Assembly: GCA_963761775.1 (NCBI GenBank)
Contig: CAVXIF010000012.1
Coordinates: 124,001-188,000 of the forward strand
DNA: 64,000 nt
Origin: Parerythrobacter_A sp963761775
GTDB taxonomy: Bacteria; Pseudomonadota; Alphaproteobacteria; Sphingomonadales; Sphingomonadaceae
Direction: 5' to 3'
The notes under the pieces were generated by a model. That model saw only the letters and a list, made by a program, of their open reading frames with translations. It had not been told where the DNA came from and searched no databases. The translations under genes were made by a program, and so were the position numbers. Positions 1 to 9,480 of the stretch are shown piece by piece; the first letter of the stretch is position 1; each line of letters starts with the position of its first letter.

Positions 1-1830
1 CATAGGCGTTGATGTTGTCCGTCACGTCCAGCGCCACCCGCAGCGTATAGGTGAACTTGTCGTCCGCCGTGCGCGCATCCTCTACCGCGTTGGGCGTGTT
101 GAGGAATGGCGGCTGGAACTGGAACGGCGCGAGGCCGAGCAGCGGGTTCGCCGCCGGGTTCTGCGCCAGCGTGGCGATCTGGTTGAAGATCGGCGCGCTG
201 GCCGGATTGGATGCAAAACCGGCAATGACCGCAGGCGTCACCTGACCCGGTGCGATTTGCAGGGCTTGCGCGATACCGCCGACAATGAACGCATCGACAA
301 GGTTTACGTTCGCCAGCGGATCGAAGGAAGTCTGCGTCAGCGCGATACTCCTTCTTGTCGTCGGTGTAGTTGAAACCGCCGGTGAAGACGAGGCCGTCGA
401 CCGGTTCGAAATCGACCGTACCGAAGATCGAGTAGGACTCGTTTTCGAGCGAATACGACCTCGGACGTCAGCAGACGGCGTATTGAAGATGCTGTTCGCC
501 GGGTAGGCCCGAGGGCGGCCTCGACACCGCCGAACGTGCCGGGGCCGGTTGGCGTCAGCAGTTCGAAGAACAGGCGCGTATCGGCGCTCGGTGCGCAGGA
601 AGCTGTCCTGGTCGATCGTTTCGTCGAAGTAGAACCCGCCCAGCAGGAAGTTGATCGGACCGTCGAAATCGGACGTCAGCCGCAATTCCTGCGTGAAGGT
701 ATTCGACATCCTGGTCGCGCACTTCGGACACAATGTCCGCGCTGGTGAAATCGACGTCCTGGTCGAAGAAGTTCTTCAGTTCGCGATAGGAGGTGATGGA
801 CGTCAGCGTCAGCGCACCGAGTTCAAGGTCGGCCTGGATCGAGCCGCCATAATTGTCGACTTCGTTGATCGGTGCCTGGCTCAGGAACGTCTGGTAGCTG
901 AAGAAATCGGTGTTCAGCGCCCCGCCCACCGCGAAGATGGCGGGCGCGGTCGGGCCGGCAATCAGCGTGTTCGTCGTACAGCAAACCTCGTCGAGGCCGC
1001 GAATAGTCGCCGATGGCGCGGATGCTGAGCGTGTCGAACGGCTCGATCAGCAACTGGGCGCGCGCGGTGTAGCGGTTGCGGTCGTTCAGGTCGGTGCCGA
1101 GATTGACGATTTCGGTATACCCGTCGCGCTTCTGGTAGCTGCCGTCGAGCGAGAAGGCGATATTGTCGGTGATGGGGCCGGTCACGTCGCCTTTCACGAA
1201 GATCGCGTCGTAATTGCCGTAGCTGGCTTCGATGCTGCCGCCGAATTCGAACTGCGGTTCGCGCGTGACGACCGAGATCACACCGGCCGACGCGTTCTTG
1301 CCGAACAGGGTGGACTGCGGCCCGCGCAGCACTTCGATGCGGCTGACATTGGCCAGATCGTTCAGCGCGCCTGCGGTGCGCGAACGGAACACGCCGTCGA
1401 CGAACACGGCAACCGACGGCTCGATGCCGAAGTTGTTGGCGCCGTTACCGATGCCGCGAATGGAGAAGGTGGTGTTGGACGAGCTTTGCAGCGTGCTGAC
1501 GCCGAGCGACGGCGTTACGGTCTGCAAGTCGGAGATGTCGCGGATCTGCGCGCGGTCCAGCGTTTCGCCCGTGGTCACGCTGACCGAAACGGGCGTATCC
1601 TGCAACGTCTGGGCGCGCTTCGTCGCGGTGATGACGATGTCGTTGGAACCGAAGCGGGGCTGGCCGTCTTCCTCGGTAATCGGGTCGGCTACGTTCTGCG
1701 GCTCGTTGTCGCTCATCGGCATCGCGTCTTGCGCAAAGGCCATCGAGGGCGCGGCAAAGGCGATGGTGGCGGCGCCTGCGTATAGGGCAATGCGCGAACG
1801 ACCGGTGACCCCGGAAACGGTGGTTTTCAT
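1..1830 (-). CDS. TonB-dependent outer-membrane receptor, C-terminus beyond left edge, frame-broken
   Basis: This is an outer-membrane, energy-coupled uptake channel; the substrate cannot be told from sequence. The start is the ATG at 1828-1830 with AGGA about 8 bases upstream. Residues 1-33 form a signal peptide ending AFAQ, a TonB-box-like stretch (DIVITATKR) follows, then a plug domain with FSIRGIGNG, VFVDGVF, VLRGPQSTLFGKNA and VISVVT, then strand-rich barrel sequence. The C-terminal part is outside the window, but in-frame barrel text is still readable at the left edge (translation near 1-60 includes KFTYTLRVALD). The reading frame changes at roughly 995, 705, 590, 452 and 345, and each next frame continues plausible barrel sequence. 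I read these as probable sequencing indels, although five in one gene leaves real decay possible. It is transcribed divergently from typA. Confidence 0.85.
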
Positions 1831-2112
1831 ACGACATCCTCTGTTGCGCGGCCGGTTATAGGGAGGAGCTGACCTACGCTTATGTCCGGTTCGTTAATGG
1901 GAACTGCAGCATCCCTCAACCATTTTACGCACTGGCTCCGGCGCTGCGCACCTTTCATGTTGCCGCTGCGCCACACTGTCACCGAACGCACAGGCCTTGC
2001 CGCAACACCCCCGCTGCGCTAGTGGCGCGCGCTATATTGCGTTGCACAATTTCGCTGTGCCCGCCTCCACCCGACCGTTTGCCCCTCCCCGATCGTTTGA
2101 AAGCACTTCCTT
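1831..2112. promoter_or_regulatory. Divergent intergenic region between TonB receptor and typA
   Basis: This 282-base gap must hold both promoters because the flanking genes diverge. The receptor side has an AGGA ribosome site immediately before its ATG. I see no convincing palindrome, riboswitch or extra gene, and the typA side has only a weak purine stretch before its ATG. Confidence 0.4.
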
Positions 2113-3950
<1,838 letters not shown>

Positions 3951-3960
3951 AACTATCCTC

Positions 3961-4237
3961 CGTTCGCCCTGAGCTTGTCGAAGGGTCGTCCTGAGCGTTT
4001 GGTGCAGGTACCTTGCCGAAGGGGGGAGTCCTTCACCCGACGCATCGCGTATGAAGAAGTGTGGTGCTTCGACAGGCTCAGCACGAACGGCTTTTGGGCT
4101 TCGGCACGAACGGGTTTGGGCTTCGGCACGAACGGGCTGGGGCTGGGCACAAACGGGTTTGAGGGTTGCGCTGGCGCGTATGGGACTGGCTGCTTCGCCT
4201 TCCTTCAATTTCCGTTCGCCCTGAGCTTGTCGAAGGG
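3961..4237. repeat. REP-like palindromic repeat block with direct and inverted copies
   Basis: The 25-base unit CGTTCGCCCTGAGCTTGTCG plus AAGGG occurs at 3961-3985 and again, identical, at 4213-4237. An inverted, slightly diverged copy (CTTCGACAGGCTCAGCACGAACGG core) lies at about 4066-4090. Each unit is itself a weak palindrome around GAGC-TTGTCGAAG. Units with this core recur between genes in many sphingomonad genomes, as I recall. The block follows the typA stop by 10 bases and could act as a transcript end. I see no real gene here; open frames across it translate low-complexity repeat sequence. Confidence 0.75.
4081..4160. repeat. Short tandem repeat, about four copies of a 21-23 base unit
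   Basis: Inside the REP-like block, GCACGAACGG recurs at 4081, 4104 and 4126, with a variant GCACAAACGG at 4147. The spacers GGGCTTCG and GGGTTTGGG are near-identical. The unit appears to have grown from one arm of the neighbouring palindrome, which suggests slippage or repeated element insertion. Copy number may differ between strains or be misassembled. Confidence 0.7.
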
Positions 4238-4388
4238 CTGCCCTGTTCCTGACGCGCTGCGCCCTTCGCTCTATCGAAGCGCCCCGAGGGTCGACCAGAC
4301 ATCCCGCGTAAACAGCGGGCGATAGGGAAAGAGTTCCAGCTAATCGCTAGGCGGATGCCGGAAATGCCGCAGGAAATCCGGTCCCGCC

Positions 4389-5129
4389 TCAGCCATCGTC
4401 CCAGCCGCTACGGTCCAGCGCGGCCATCGCATCGGTGACGGCGTTGGTGTCCACACTGACGCGCACGACTTTGCCGAGCAGCACGATCATGCTCTCCTTG
4501 TAATCGGCGAAGCGGTAGGTGTTGAACTTTTCGCGGATGGTCGGGTCGCGCGGTTTCTTTTCCTTGTGCTGGTCCAGCACCCAGTCGATCGCGCTGCGAT
4601 TGCCGAGGCGATAGTCCCACGCGCCCGCCGGGATACCGGTGATCTGCGTATCCTCGTCCACCACCACTGTCCCGTTTTCGGCCGGTTTCCGCCCCTCGGC
4701 GAGGACGGATTTGAGCTTGGGCTTCGGGTGCAGAACCCTCGGCGCGCTTGGCGTTGGGCGTATCGACCCGTTCCAGCGGGTAGGGTTCGACCTCCTCGTA
4801 ATCGATATGCAGGTCCAGCAGCGTCTCGCCCCACGCCGCCCATTGCGCGAAATCGGGATAGAAGGGGATGCGCGGAAACTCGCGCTTGAGGTTCAGCGCG
4901 TATTTCTCGCGATAGACCGGATCGTGCAGCACGGCGTAGCAATAGGCGAAGATCGCGTCCTTAGTGACGCCTGCCTTCTTGCCGTAATGCTTGGTGAACT
5001 GGTTGAGCGCCCAGTCGGTGATGTTGTGAATTGCGTTGCTGTTTTTCCATTCGTCCTCATGCGCGGAAACACCTGCGCCGCGTTAGGAAGATAGAAATCC
5101 AGACCATGGCTACGTTGGCTAGCGAGCAC
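4389..5129 (-). pseudogene. C-terminal remnant of a type ISP/N6-adenine methylase restriction gene
   Basis: Pieced together over three frames, this strand reads FYLPNAAQVFPR, then NITDWALNQFTKHYG, YCYAVLHDPVYREKYA, LKREFPRIPFYPDF and finally a domain with GNRSAIDWVLDQ. This is the C-terminal specificity region of type ISP-like single-chain restriction-modification enzymes. Frame changes fall near 5060 and 4720. The part upstream of about 5130 is unrelated sequence, so no methylase or helicase core precedes it. The matching N-terminal piece lies about 1.6 kb away on the same strand at 6695-7596. I infer that one gene lost its middle when foreign DNA replaced it. The frame changes may be decay or sequencing indels, but loss of the core means no working enzyme. 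Confidence 0.75.
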
Positions 5130-5197
5130 GGCGAAGTCAGTCCTTTTCCCAATCGAGACGCTAATTAGGGGACCTAATTATACTTGTGTGACCCAGT

Positions 5198-5350
5198 CTA
5201 AACCGCGCTAGGCTCATCGCCAGTTCCGTCACACCGTTCGCATTCGGTTGTTTTTGGTTCGGGCGGTACCATCGCGGGTATGATGTCCTGCGCCTCGTAT
5301 TGTTTGCCGGTTCCGCCACAAGATGTGCAAGGCTTCGTCGTTTTATCCAT
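5198..5350 (-). CDS. Small double CxxCxGTG zinc-ribbon protein (50 aa)
   Basis: This short gene begins with ATG at 5348-5350, preceded by a perfect AGGAGG four bases upstream, and ends in TAG at 5198-5200. The 50-residue product starts MDKTTKPCTSCGGTG and has a second motif CERCDGTG near residues 37-44. The four cysteines in two CxxCxGTG knuckles resemble the DnaJ zinc-finger repeat and should bind one Zn ion. Similar tiny zinc-ribbon proteins are common in phages and mobile elements. It lies in the AT-richer insert that separates the two restriction-gene remnants, downstream of the 5396-6133 gene on the same strand with a hairpin between them. Its function is unknown; a nucleic-acid or chaperone-related adaptor role would be a guess. 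Confidence 0.7.
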   Translation of the reverse strand: MDKTTKPCTSCGGTGKQYEAQDIIPAMVPPEPKTTECERCDGTGDEPSAV

Positions 5351-5363
5351 ACATCCTCCTATA

Positions 5364-5391
5364 GATAGCCCGGCACGAAGGCCGGGCTATC
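5364..5391 (-). terminator. Perfect 11-bp hairpin between two island genes
   Basis: GATAGCCCGGC (5364-5374) pairs perfectly with GCCGGGCTATC (5381-5391) around a 6-base loop. It sits 4 bases after the stop of the 245-residue gene and 13 bases before the zinc-ribbon start, on the same transcript direction. There is no strong U-tract on the minus strand, so it may be a leaky terminator or a processing or stabilising hairpin. Confidence 0.6.
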
Positions 5392-5395
5392 GAAT

Positions 5396-6133
5396 TTAAT
5401 TCTCGGTTTCGGGCTCGTCTGGTAAAAGCGCTGCGAGTGCGTTCAACTTCTCGACAAATGCTTTTAGGTCTTTTGCGGAATTGGTCTTTCCGGTCAAAGC
5501 AACCCCGGCGGTAGAAAACTGAAAGTCGAGCGGAGCCGCCTCAAACACGGGCGGGCTCATTTGCGCCCCGCCAGTGGTTATTGGCTGTTTTTGATCTAGC
5601 ATATCCTCGTCGTCCTGTTCCTGTTGATCGGAACCGGAATCTGCCTCGTTCGCCGCGGCATTCCCATGACTTTCGGAAACTCCGCTAGCCGCGAGGAAAG
5701 CGTTTGTGTCGCTGTAACTCTTTAACACCGGCGCGACCGCTGTATCAGTAAAGCCTTCACGCATCAGGAAAGATGTGATTGTAGCATCGGATGGGTTGTC
5801 GAAGTTCTCTTGAATGCGCTTGAAAAGTGGTGGCGTTGCGGCAGCGTCTTTAAGGGCGCGGTTTTTTTCACTCTGATCTGCACCGTGCAATATCGATACT
5901 GCCGTGGATGATACACGGACCTTCCCCTTACCGACTTTGTCCAAAAGGCCATATTGGCTAAGTCCGCCGAGCAGTTTTAACGTACGCCCGTTTAAACTCG
6001 TATATCCCATATGCGCAGCGGCAACGTCTTTATCGATGACATTGGTCCGATCCGCGCTAAATATTTTATCAATAAATTCAATGGCTTGTGGGAGTGGAAT
6101 AGAAGGGTAGTTTGGGCTTCGCATCCGTGCCAT
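5396..6133 (-). CDS. Uncharacterised 245-aa protein, possible N-terminal winged helix
   Basis: I cannot assign a family with confidence. The start ATG at 6131-6133 has AAGGAG about 7 bases upstream. Residues 1-130 are a compact helical region (PLPQAIEFIDKIF, HMGYTSLNGRTLKLLGGLSQYGLLDK), which reads like a DNA-binding winged-helix fold. About 165-185 is an acidic, Gln/Asp-rich linker (SDQQEQDDEDMLDQ). The last 45 residues form an independent block with KDLKAFVEKLNALAALLP. This shape resembles uncharacterised regulators of mobile elements. Base composition is visibly more AT-rich than in flanking genes. It is the main gene of the insert between the two restriction-gene remnants. A palindrome just upstream (6156-6172) could be its own operator. 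Confidence 0.7.
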   Translation of the reverse strand: MARMRSPNYPSIPLPQAIEFIDKIFSADRTNVIDKDVAAAHMGYTSLNGRTLKLLGGLSQYGLLDKVGKGKVRVSSTAVSILHGADQSEKNRALKDAAATPPLFKRIQENFDNPSDATITSFLMREGFTDTAVAPVLKSYSDTNAFLAASGVSESHGNAAANEADSGSDQQEQDDEDMLDQKQPITTGGAQMSPPVFEAAPLDFQFSTAGVALTGKTNSAKDLKAFVEKLNALAALLPDEPETEN

Positions 6134-6155
6134 GTCTTATCTCCTTTGGCTTAAA

Positions 6156-6172
6156 AGCGTTTGCTAAACGCT
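6156..6172 (-). promoter_or_regulatory. Palindrome upstream of the 245-aa gene, possible operator
   Basis: AGCGTTT-GCT-AAACGCT has perfect 7-bp arms and a 3-base centre. It lies 23 bases before the start codon, next to the ribosome site. The position and symmetry fit a dimeric repressor site, possibly for the product of the gene it precedes. This is inference only. Confidence 0.35.
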
Positions 6173-6322
6173 AAGCGCGGAAAAGGCAATAGAAAGGCTT
6201 GCATGATGGCGGAAGGGTGGTTAACGATCTGGATACGTCGAATCTTAACGAGGATGGCTAGAAAGCGAGGTCGATGTGGAAAGATAGGGGAAGGGTCCAG
6301 GACACCCGAAAACCCTGAAAGC

Positions 6323-6351
6323 AAAAAGGGCCGACCGCTAGGCCGACCCTT
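6323..6351 (-). terminator. Intrinsic terminator, minus strand
   Basis: On the minus strand AAGGGUCGGCC pairs with GGUCGGCCCUU (11 pairs, two G-U) around UAGC and runs straight into UUUUU. It would end transcription arriving from the restriction-gene remnant at 7.6 kb, just before the 245-residue gene's own control region. Confidence 0.7.
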
Positions 6352-6694
6352 CCTGTTCAAATCAGTGGCCTGAGGCCGTGATCCGAGACGTGGAAATCAA
6401 GGAATCGCACTTCTGGCCATCAAACGCAAGGATTTTGCGTGATGGTGCATGTATGCGCGTATTACCGAGTCAGGTTTGGCCGTGTGGAGCATGTTCGCTC
6501 TCACTGGCGCTCTCGGCCCTGATATTGGCTACTATCGTTAGGTTCTAGGTTTCGGCTTGGGCTTCGTTATAACTCTTTGGCCTCGCTTCGGCGGGGCCTT
6601 TTTTTGTGTCCTAGTACAATCTATCCGGTCGAGCCTGTGAAACCTGACCAGCATTTGATGGGGCTTGCATAAAGATGTGGTGCCCTCTCGCCCA
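6352..6694. other. Island interior without a convincing full gene
   Basis: This stretch holds a plus-strand intrinsic terminator at 6579-6605. A 30-codon open frame (6449-6541, translation beginning MYARITESG and ending GPDIGYYR) stops just before it on the same strand. The fragment reads like the tail end of a larger, probably phage- or plasmid-derived protein whose start is missing. Nothing else here is supportable. Confidence 0.45.
6579..6605 (+). terminator. Intrinsic terminator, plus strand
   Basis: GGCCTCGC (6579-6586) pairs with GCGGGGCC (6591-6598) around a UUCG tetraloop and is followed by seven U. It is a textbook terminator for a plus-strand transcript, yet the only plus-strand coding text before it is a 30-codon fragment. 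This supports the idea that a plus-strand gene was truncated here. Confidence 0.85.
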
Positions 6695-7596
6695 GCCGAT
6701 CGCGGCCTTGGGTTATAGACCTTGTAGAAATTCTCGTAGAGCGATTTCAGGAAGTTCTGCTTTTCCGAATGGCTCTGGATCAGGTGCGCGGTTTCCTCGA
6801 TCCCGGTGTAATAGGGGCGCAACGCGGCGAGCAGGTCGCGCTTGCTGCCATAGCCTTCGAACAGAACGCGTTCCAGCGCGTACAGCTGGCGCGCGATGTT
6901 GTTGTCGCGGTGGTAATCGCGCAGATCGAACACGCGGTTGAAGATATCCTCGGTCAGGATGTGCTGGATCAGCATCTCCGTGACATCGGCCCGTTCCAGT
7001 GCGGGATTGATCGTTTCCTTCACCTGTTTCAGGAACGCCGCCTCCGCCGCCGAATAGTCCGCGCTCTCCGAACGTTTCCTGCGGACGATGTCGCGCAGGG
7101 CCTCCAGCACGGCGGGCAGGTCTTCGGCGAACTTCCTGATGGCCTTGCGGAAATCGCGGATCGCGGCCTGTTCGTAGGAGAAGAACGTGGTCAGGAGCGT
7201 ATGCAGCGCCTCTGTATCGCGCATGTCGGCTTCGGCGGTGCGCCTGCCGTCCTGGATCAGGATCGCGCGCTGCGTGTCTTCGTAGATGATGTTCGTTTTG
7301 GGATAGCCCCTGGCTTCCTTCTTGCGGATTTCCTCGTCCAGATCGTCCTTGCTGTCCTTCGCCTCCCAATAGCCGAAGGGCACGCGAATATCGTAGACCA
7401 GTGCGCCGTCGACCCAGATGTTGCCGCCCGATCCGGTCATCTTGTGTTCGGACAGGTAGGTCAGGTCGTTGGCGCGCCCCCAGCTTTTCAGCAGCCCCTG
7501 GAAAGCGTCGCGCACCGACCCTTCGTTCAGGCTGCCTCCGACCTTGATGATGCGGTCCAGATCGCTGCGGTATTCGTTGATAAGCTGGCGGCTCAA
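6695..7596 (-). pseudogene. N-terminal nuclease-domain remnant of a type ISP/N6-adenine methylase restriction gene
   Basis: The frame from a TTG at 7594-7596 (GGGGAG upstream) gives LSRQLINEYRSDLDRI, then the nuclease core WVDGALVYDIRVPFGYWEAKD. The D and ExK residues there fit a PD-(D/E)xK active site. Next come EMLIQHILTEDIFNRVF and FLKSLYENFYKVYNP, the segment that normally leads directly into the methyltransferase domain of this single-chain restriction-modification family. At about 6700 the expected continuation (AADRLG then methylase motif I) breaks off with a frame change and becomes unrelated sequence with a different composition. The matching C-terminal specificity region is at 4389-5129. 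Without a methylase the enzyme cannot be complete; it is most likely a dead remnant. An upstream in-frame extension to 7794 exists but looks non-coding. Confidence 0.8.
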
Positions 7597-7823
7597 GGCA
7601 GGCTCCCCTTCATCGCCGTTCCTGCGGGCGCGCGTCGTGCTTGGCAAGCATCGGCATTTTCCTACACCGGCTTTTACTGCTAGCGTTGCGCCACCCCGTC
7701 CCTCACACCTCGCCCTTCCACTCTTCGCAAACGCTCCGAAAGGCCGTTCCTTTAACCACCGCTCCCGCATGCACTTCATTAACTTGCACCACACGCAACC
7801 AACGCAGACCAGAACCGCCCCCT

Positions 7824-7846
7824 GGCCTAAACTTCCCTAAACTTCC
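7824..7846 (-). repeat. 23-bp motif, exact inverted copy of 20034-20056
   Basis: The sequence is GGCCTAAACTTCCCTAAACTTCC, whose reverse complement is found exactly at 20034-20056. Read on the minus strand it holds two copies of GGAAGTTTAG in tandem, so the half-sites lie one helical turn apart. It lies in the 282-base gap between the restriction remnant and the SDR gene. See the partner entry. Confidence 0.6.
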
Positions 7847-7878
7847 ACGCCGCCAACCGCATCGTCGGCCTCACTGCA

Positions 7879-8676
7879 TCAGTCGCCGCGCGCCATCATG
7901 TTGGGCTGGCCGTTGCTGGCGTTGGTGCCGCCATCGACCGCCAGATTGACGCCGGTAACGAACTGCGCGTCCTTGCTGGCGAGGAAGGCGACGGGGCCGG
8001 CGATGTCTTCGGGTTCGCCGATGCGGCCCAGCGGGATGCGGTTCATGAAGGCGCGCATCATGTCGTCATTGTCCATCATGCCCGCGCTCATCTCGCTGCG
8101 GGTTATCGTGGGCAACACGGCGTTGACGCGGATGTTCTTGTGACCGAGCTGGAGCGCGAGGCTGCGCGTCAGGTTGCTGACCGCGCCCTTGCTGGCGTTG
8201 TAGACCGGCAGGATCCAGTCGCCGCCCACGCCGCTGAGGCTGGAGACGTTGATGATCGCCCCGCCACCGTCGGCGCTGCTTTTCGCGAGGTGCGGAATGG
8301 CGGCGCGGCAGAGGTAGAGGACGCCTTTGACGTTGATGCCCAGCACGCGGTCGATATCCTCGTCCGTCGCGTCGGTCAGCATGCCGAACGTGCCGACGCC
8401 CGCATTGTTGACCAGCACGTCGAGCGCGCCGAACCGGTCGACGGTCTTGTCGACGATCTCGGTGGCGAAATCGGGTTTGGAGACGTCGCCCGAGACGACC
8501 AGCGTGCGGTCCGCGTCGAGCGTTTCGGCGACTTTCTCGCAGTCTTCCCGGCTGCGCGAATTGATGACGACGTTGGCCCCCTCGTCGGCAAAGCGGCGGG
8601 CGATGCCCTCGCCGATGCCGCCGCTGGAGCCGGTGACGATGACGGTGGTGCCGGAGAAGCGGGCGGATGCGGTCAT
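7879..8676 (-). CDS. Short-chain dehydrogenase/reductase (SDR), classical type
   Basis: This is a cytosolic NAD(P)-dependent oxidoreductase of about 265 residues; the substrate is unknown. The nucleotide motif TGSSGGIGEG is near residues 13-22, NNAG near 90 and the catalytic Ser of INVSSLSG near 145. YNASKG supplies the Tyr-x-x-x-Lys pair near 160, and the C-terminal FVTGVNLAVDGG is typical of classical SDRs. I chose the ATG at 8674-8676 (MTASARFSG) over the longer frame from 8721, because GAAAGG precedes it and the extension has no family counterpart. It is divergent from the extensin-like lipoprotein gene, with 89 bases between. It could be an FabG-like or sugar-alcohol dehydrogenase. Confidence 0.9.
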   Translation of the reverse strand: MTASARFSGTTVIVTGSSGGIGEGIARRFADEGANVVINSRSREDCEKVAETLDADRTLVVSGDVSKPDFATEIVDKTVDRFGALDVLVNNAGVGTFGMLTDATDEDIDRVLGINVKGVLYLCRAAIPHLAKSSADGGGAIINVSSLSGVGGDWILPVYNASKGAVSNLTRSLALQLGHKNIRVNAVLPTITRSEMSAGMMDNDDMMRAFMNRIPLGRIGEPEDIAGPVAFLASKDAQFVTGVNLAVDGGTNASNGQPNMMARGD

Positions 8677-8765
8677 GGTGGGGTGCCTTTCATAGGATCG
8701 GGTCATGATGCAACGGGGCAACGCGGGATTGGTGCCGGTTAGGAGAGTGTTCAGCGCGCGGCGCT

Positions 8766-9479
8766 ATGCCCATGCCAATGAGAAGCACGGCTTTTTCGAC
8801 CGCATTGCTCGCGCTTGCTGTTGCCGGATGCACGCTGGTGCCGCCCGCCCGTTCGCCCGAAGCACCCGAAGCGCCGGGCGCTAGCCAGCCGCAGCCGCGC
8901 GCGCAATCGGGCGCGCTTTCGGGGAATGCGCGCCAGTGCCTTGCTGCGCTGGACGCGGCGGGTGTGCGGTTCAGTCCGCAGCGGGACCAGTATTTCGGGC
9001 TGGGCTGTTCGATGGTCAACGCGGTGCGGGTCCAGCGGATGCCCGGTGACAGCGGAGACTTCGCGGTCGGCAATCTGGGGCCGGTCGCTTGCCCAGCGGC
9101 ACAGGCCCTGGCGGCATGGGCGCGGTACGGCGTGGACCGGGCGGCACGTCGGCACCTCGGTGCCACGCTGGTACGGGTCGAAACGATGGGCAGCTATGCC
9201 TGCCGCAATGTCGGGTCGTCCGGCCGACGTTCCGCCCATGCACGCGCCGAAGCGGTCGATGTGTCGGGGTTCGTGTTCGCCGACGGGCGACGCGTGTCGG
9301 TCCTGGGCGACTGGGACGGCGGCGATGCGGATGAGCGCCGCTTCCTGCGCGCGGTCCAGGCCAGCGCCTGCAAACGGTTCGCCACCGTTCTCGGCCCCGA
9401 TTACAACGCCGCCCACCGCGACCACTTCCATCTGGAAATCAGCGGATCGGGAACAGGCCGCCGCAGCTTCTGCCGCTGA
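8766..9479 (+). CDS. Extensin-like lipoprotein (Extensin-like_C domain)
   Basis: The product has a lipoprotein signal peptide, with lipobox LAVAGC at about residues 17-22, so it should be an envelope-anchored protein. A Pro/Ala-rich linker precedes an Extensin-like_C domain of about 185 residues: GLGCSMVNAV, then C-P-A-AQALAAW, GSYACRN, HARAEAVDVSGF, and a final AAHRDHFHLEIS. The H...D and H-x-H residues resemble the zinc site of M15 D,D-carboxypeptidase-like enzymes, so a peptidoglycan-related role is plausible but unproven. The name comes from a Pfam label and does not imply a plant-type extensin. It ends one base before the stop of the convergent regulator gene. Confidence 0.85.
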   Translation: MPMPMRSTAFSTALLALAVAGCTLVPPARSPEAPEAPGASQPQPRAQSGALSGNARQCLAALDAAGVRFSPQRDQYFGLGCSMVNAVRVQRMPGDSGDFAVGNLGPVACPAAQALAAWARYGVDRAARRHLGATLVRVETMGSYACRNVGSSGRRSAHARAEAVDVSGFVFADGRRVSVLGDWDGGDADERRFLRAVQASACKRFATVLGPDYNAAHRDHFHLEISGSGTGRRSFCR

Positions 9480-9480
9480 G

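Noticed and set aside
3953..4325. Several 65-116 codon open frames across the repeat block after typA
   Set aside because: They translate the palindromic and tandem repeats into low-complexity strings on both strands, with no ribosome sites and no consistent frame.
6161..6373. A 70-codon plus-strand frame through the island
   Set aside because: It crosses the minus-strand terminator and ends in the translated hairpin sequence; no ribosome site and no family-like sequence.
6600..6690. A possible tRNA 3' end or attachment site at the right junction of the island
   Set aside because: The stretch lacks a GGTTCRA T-arm, a CCA end and any matching copy at the left junction near 5130.
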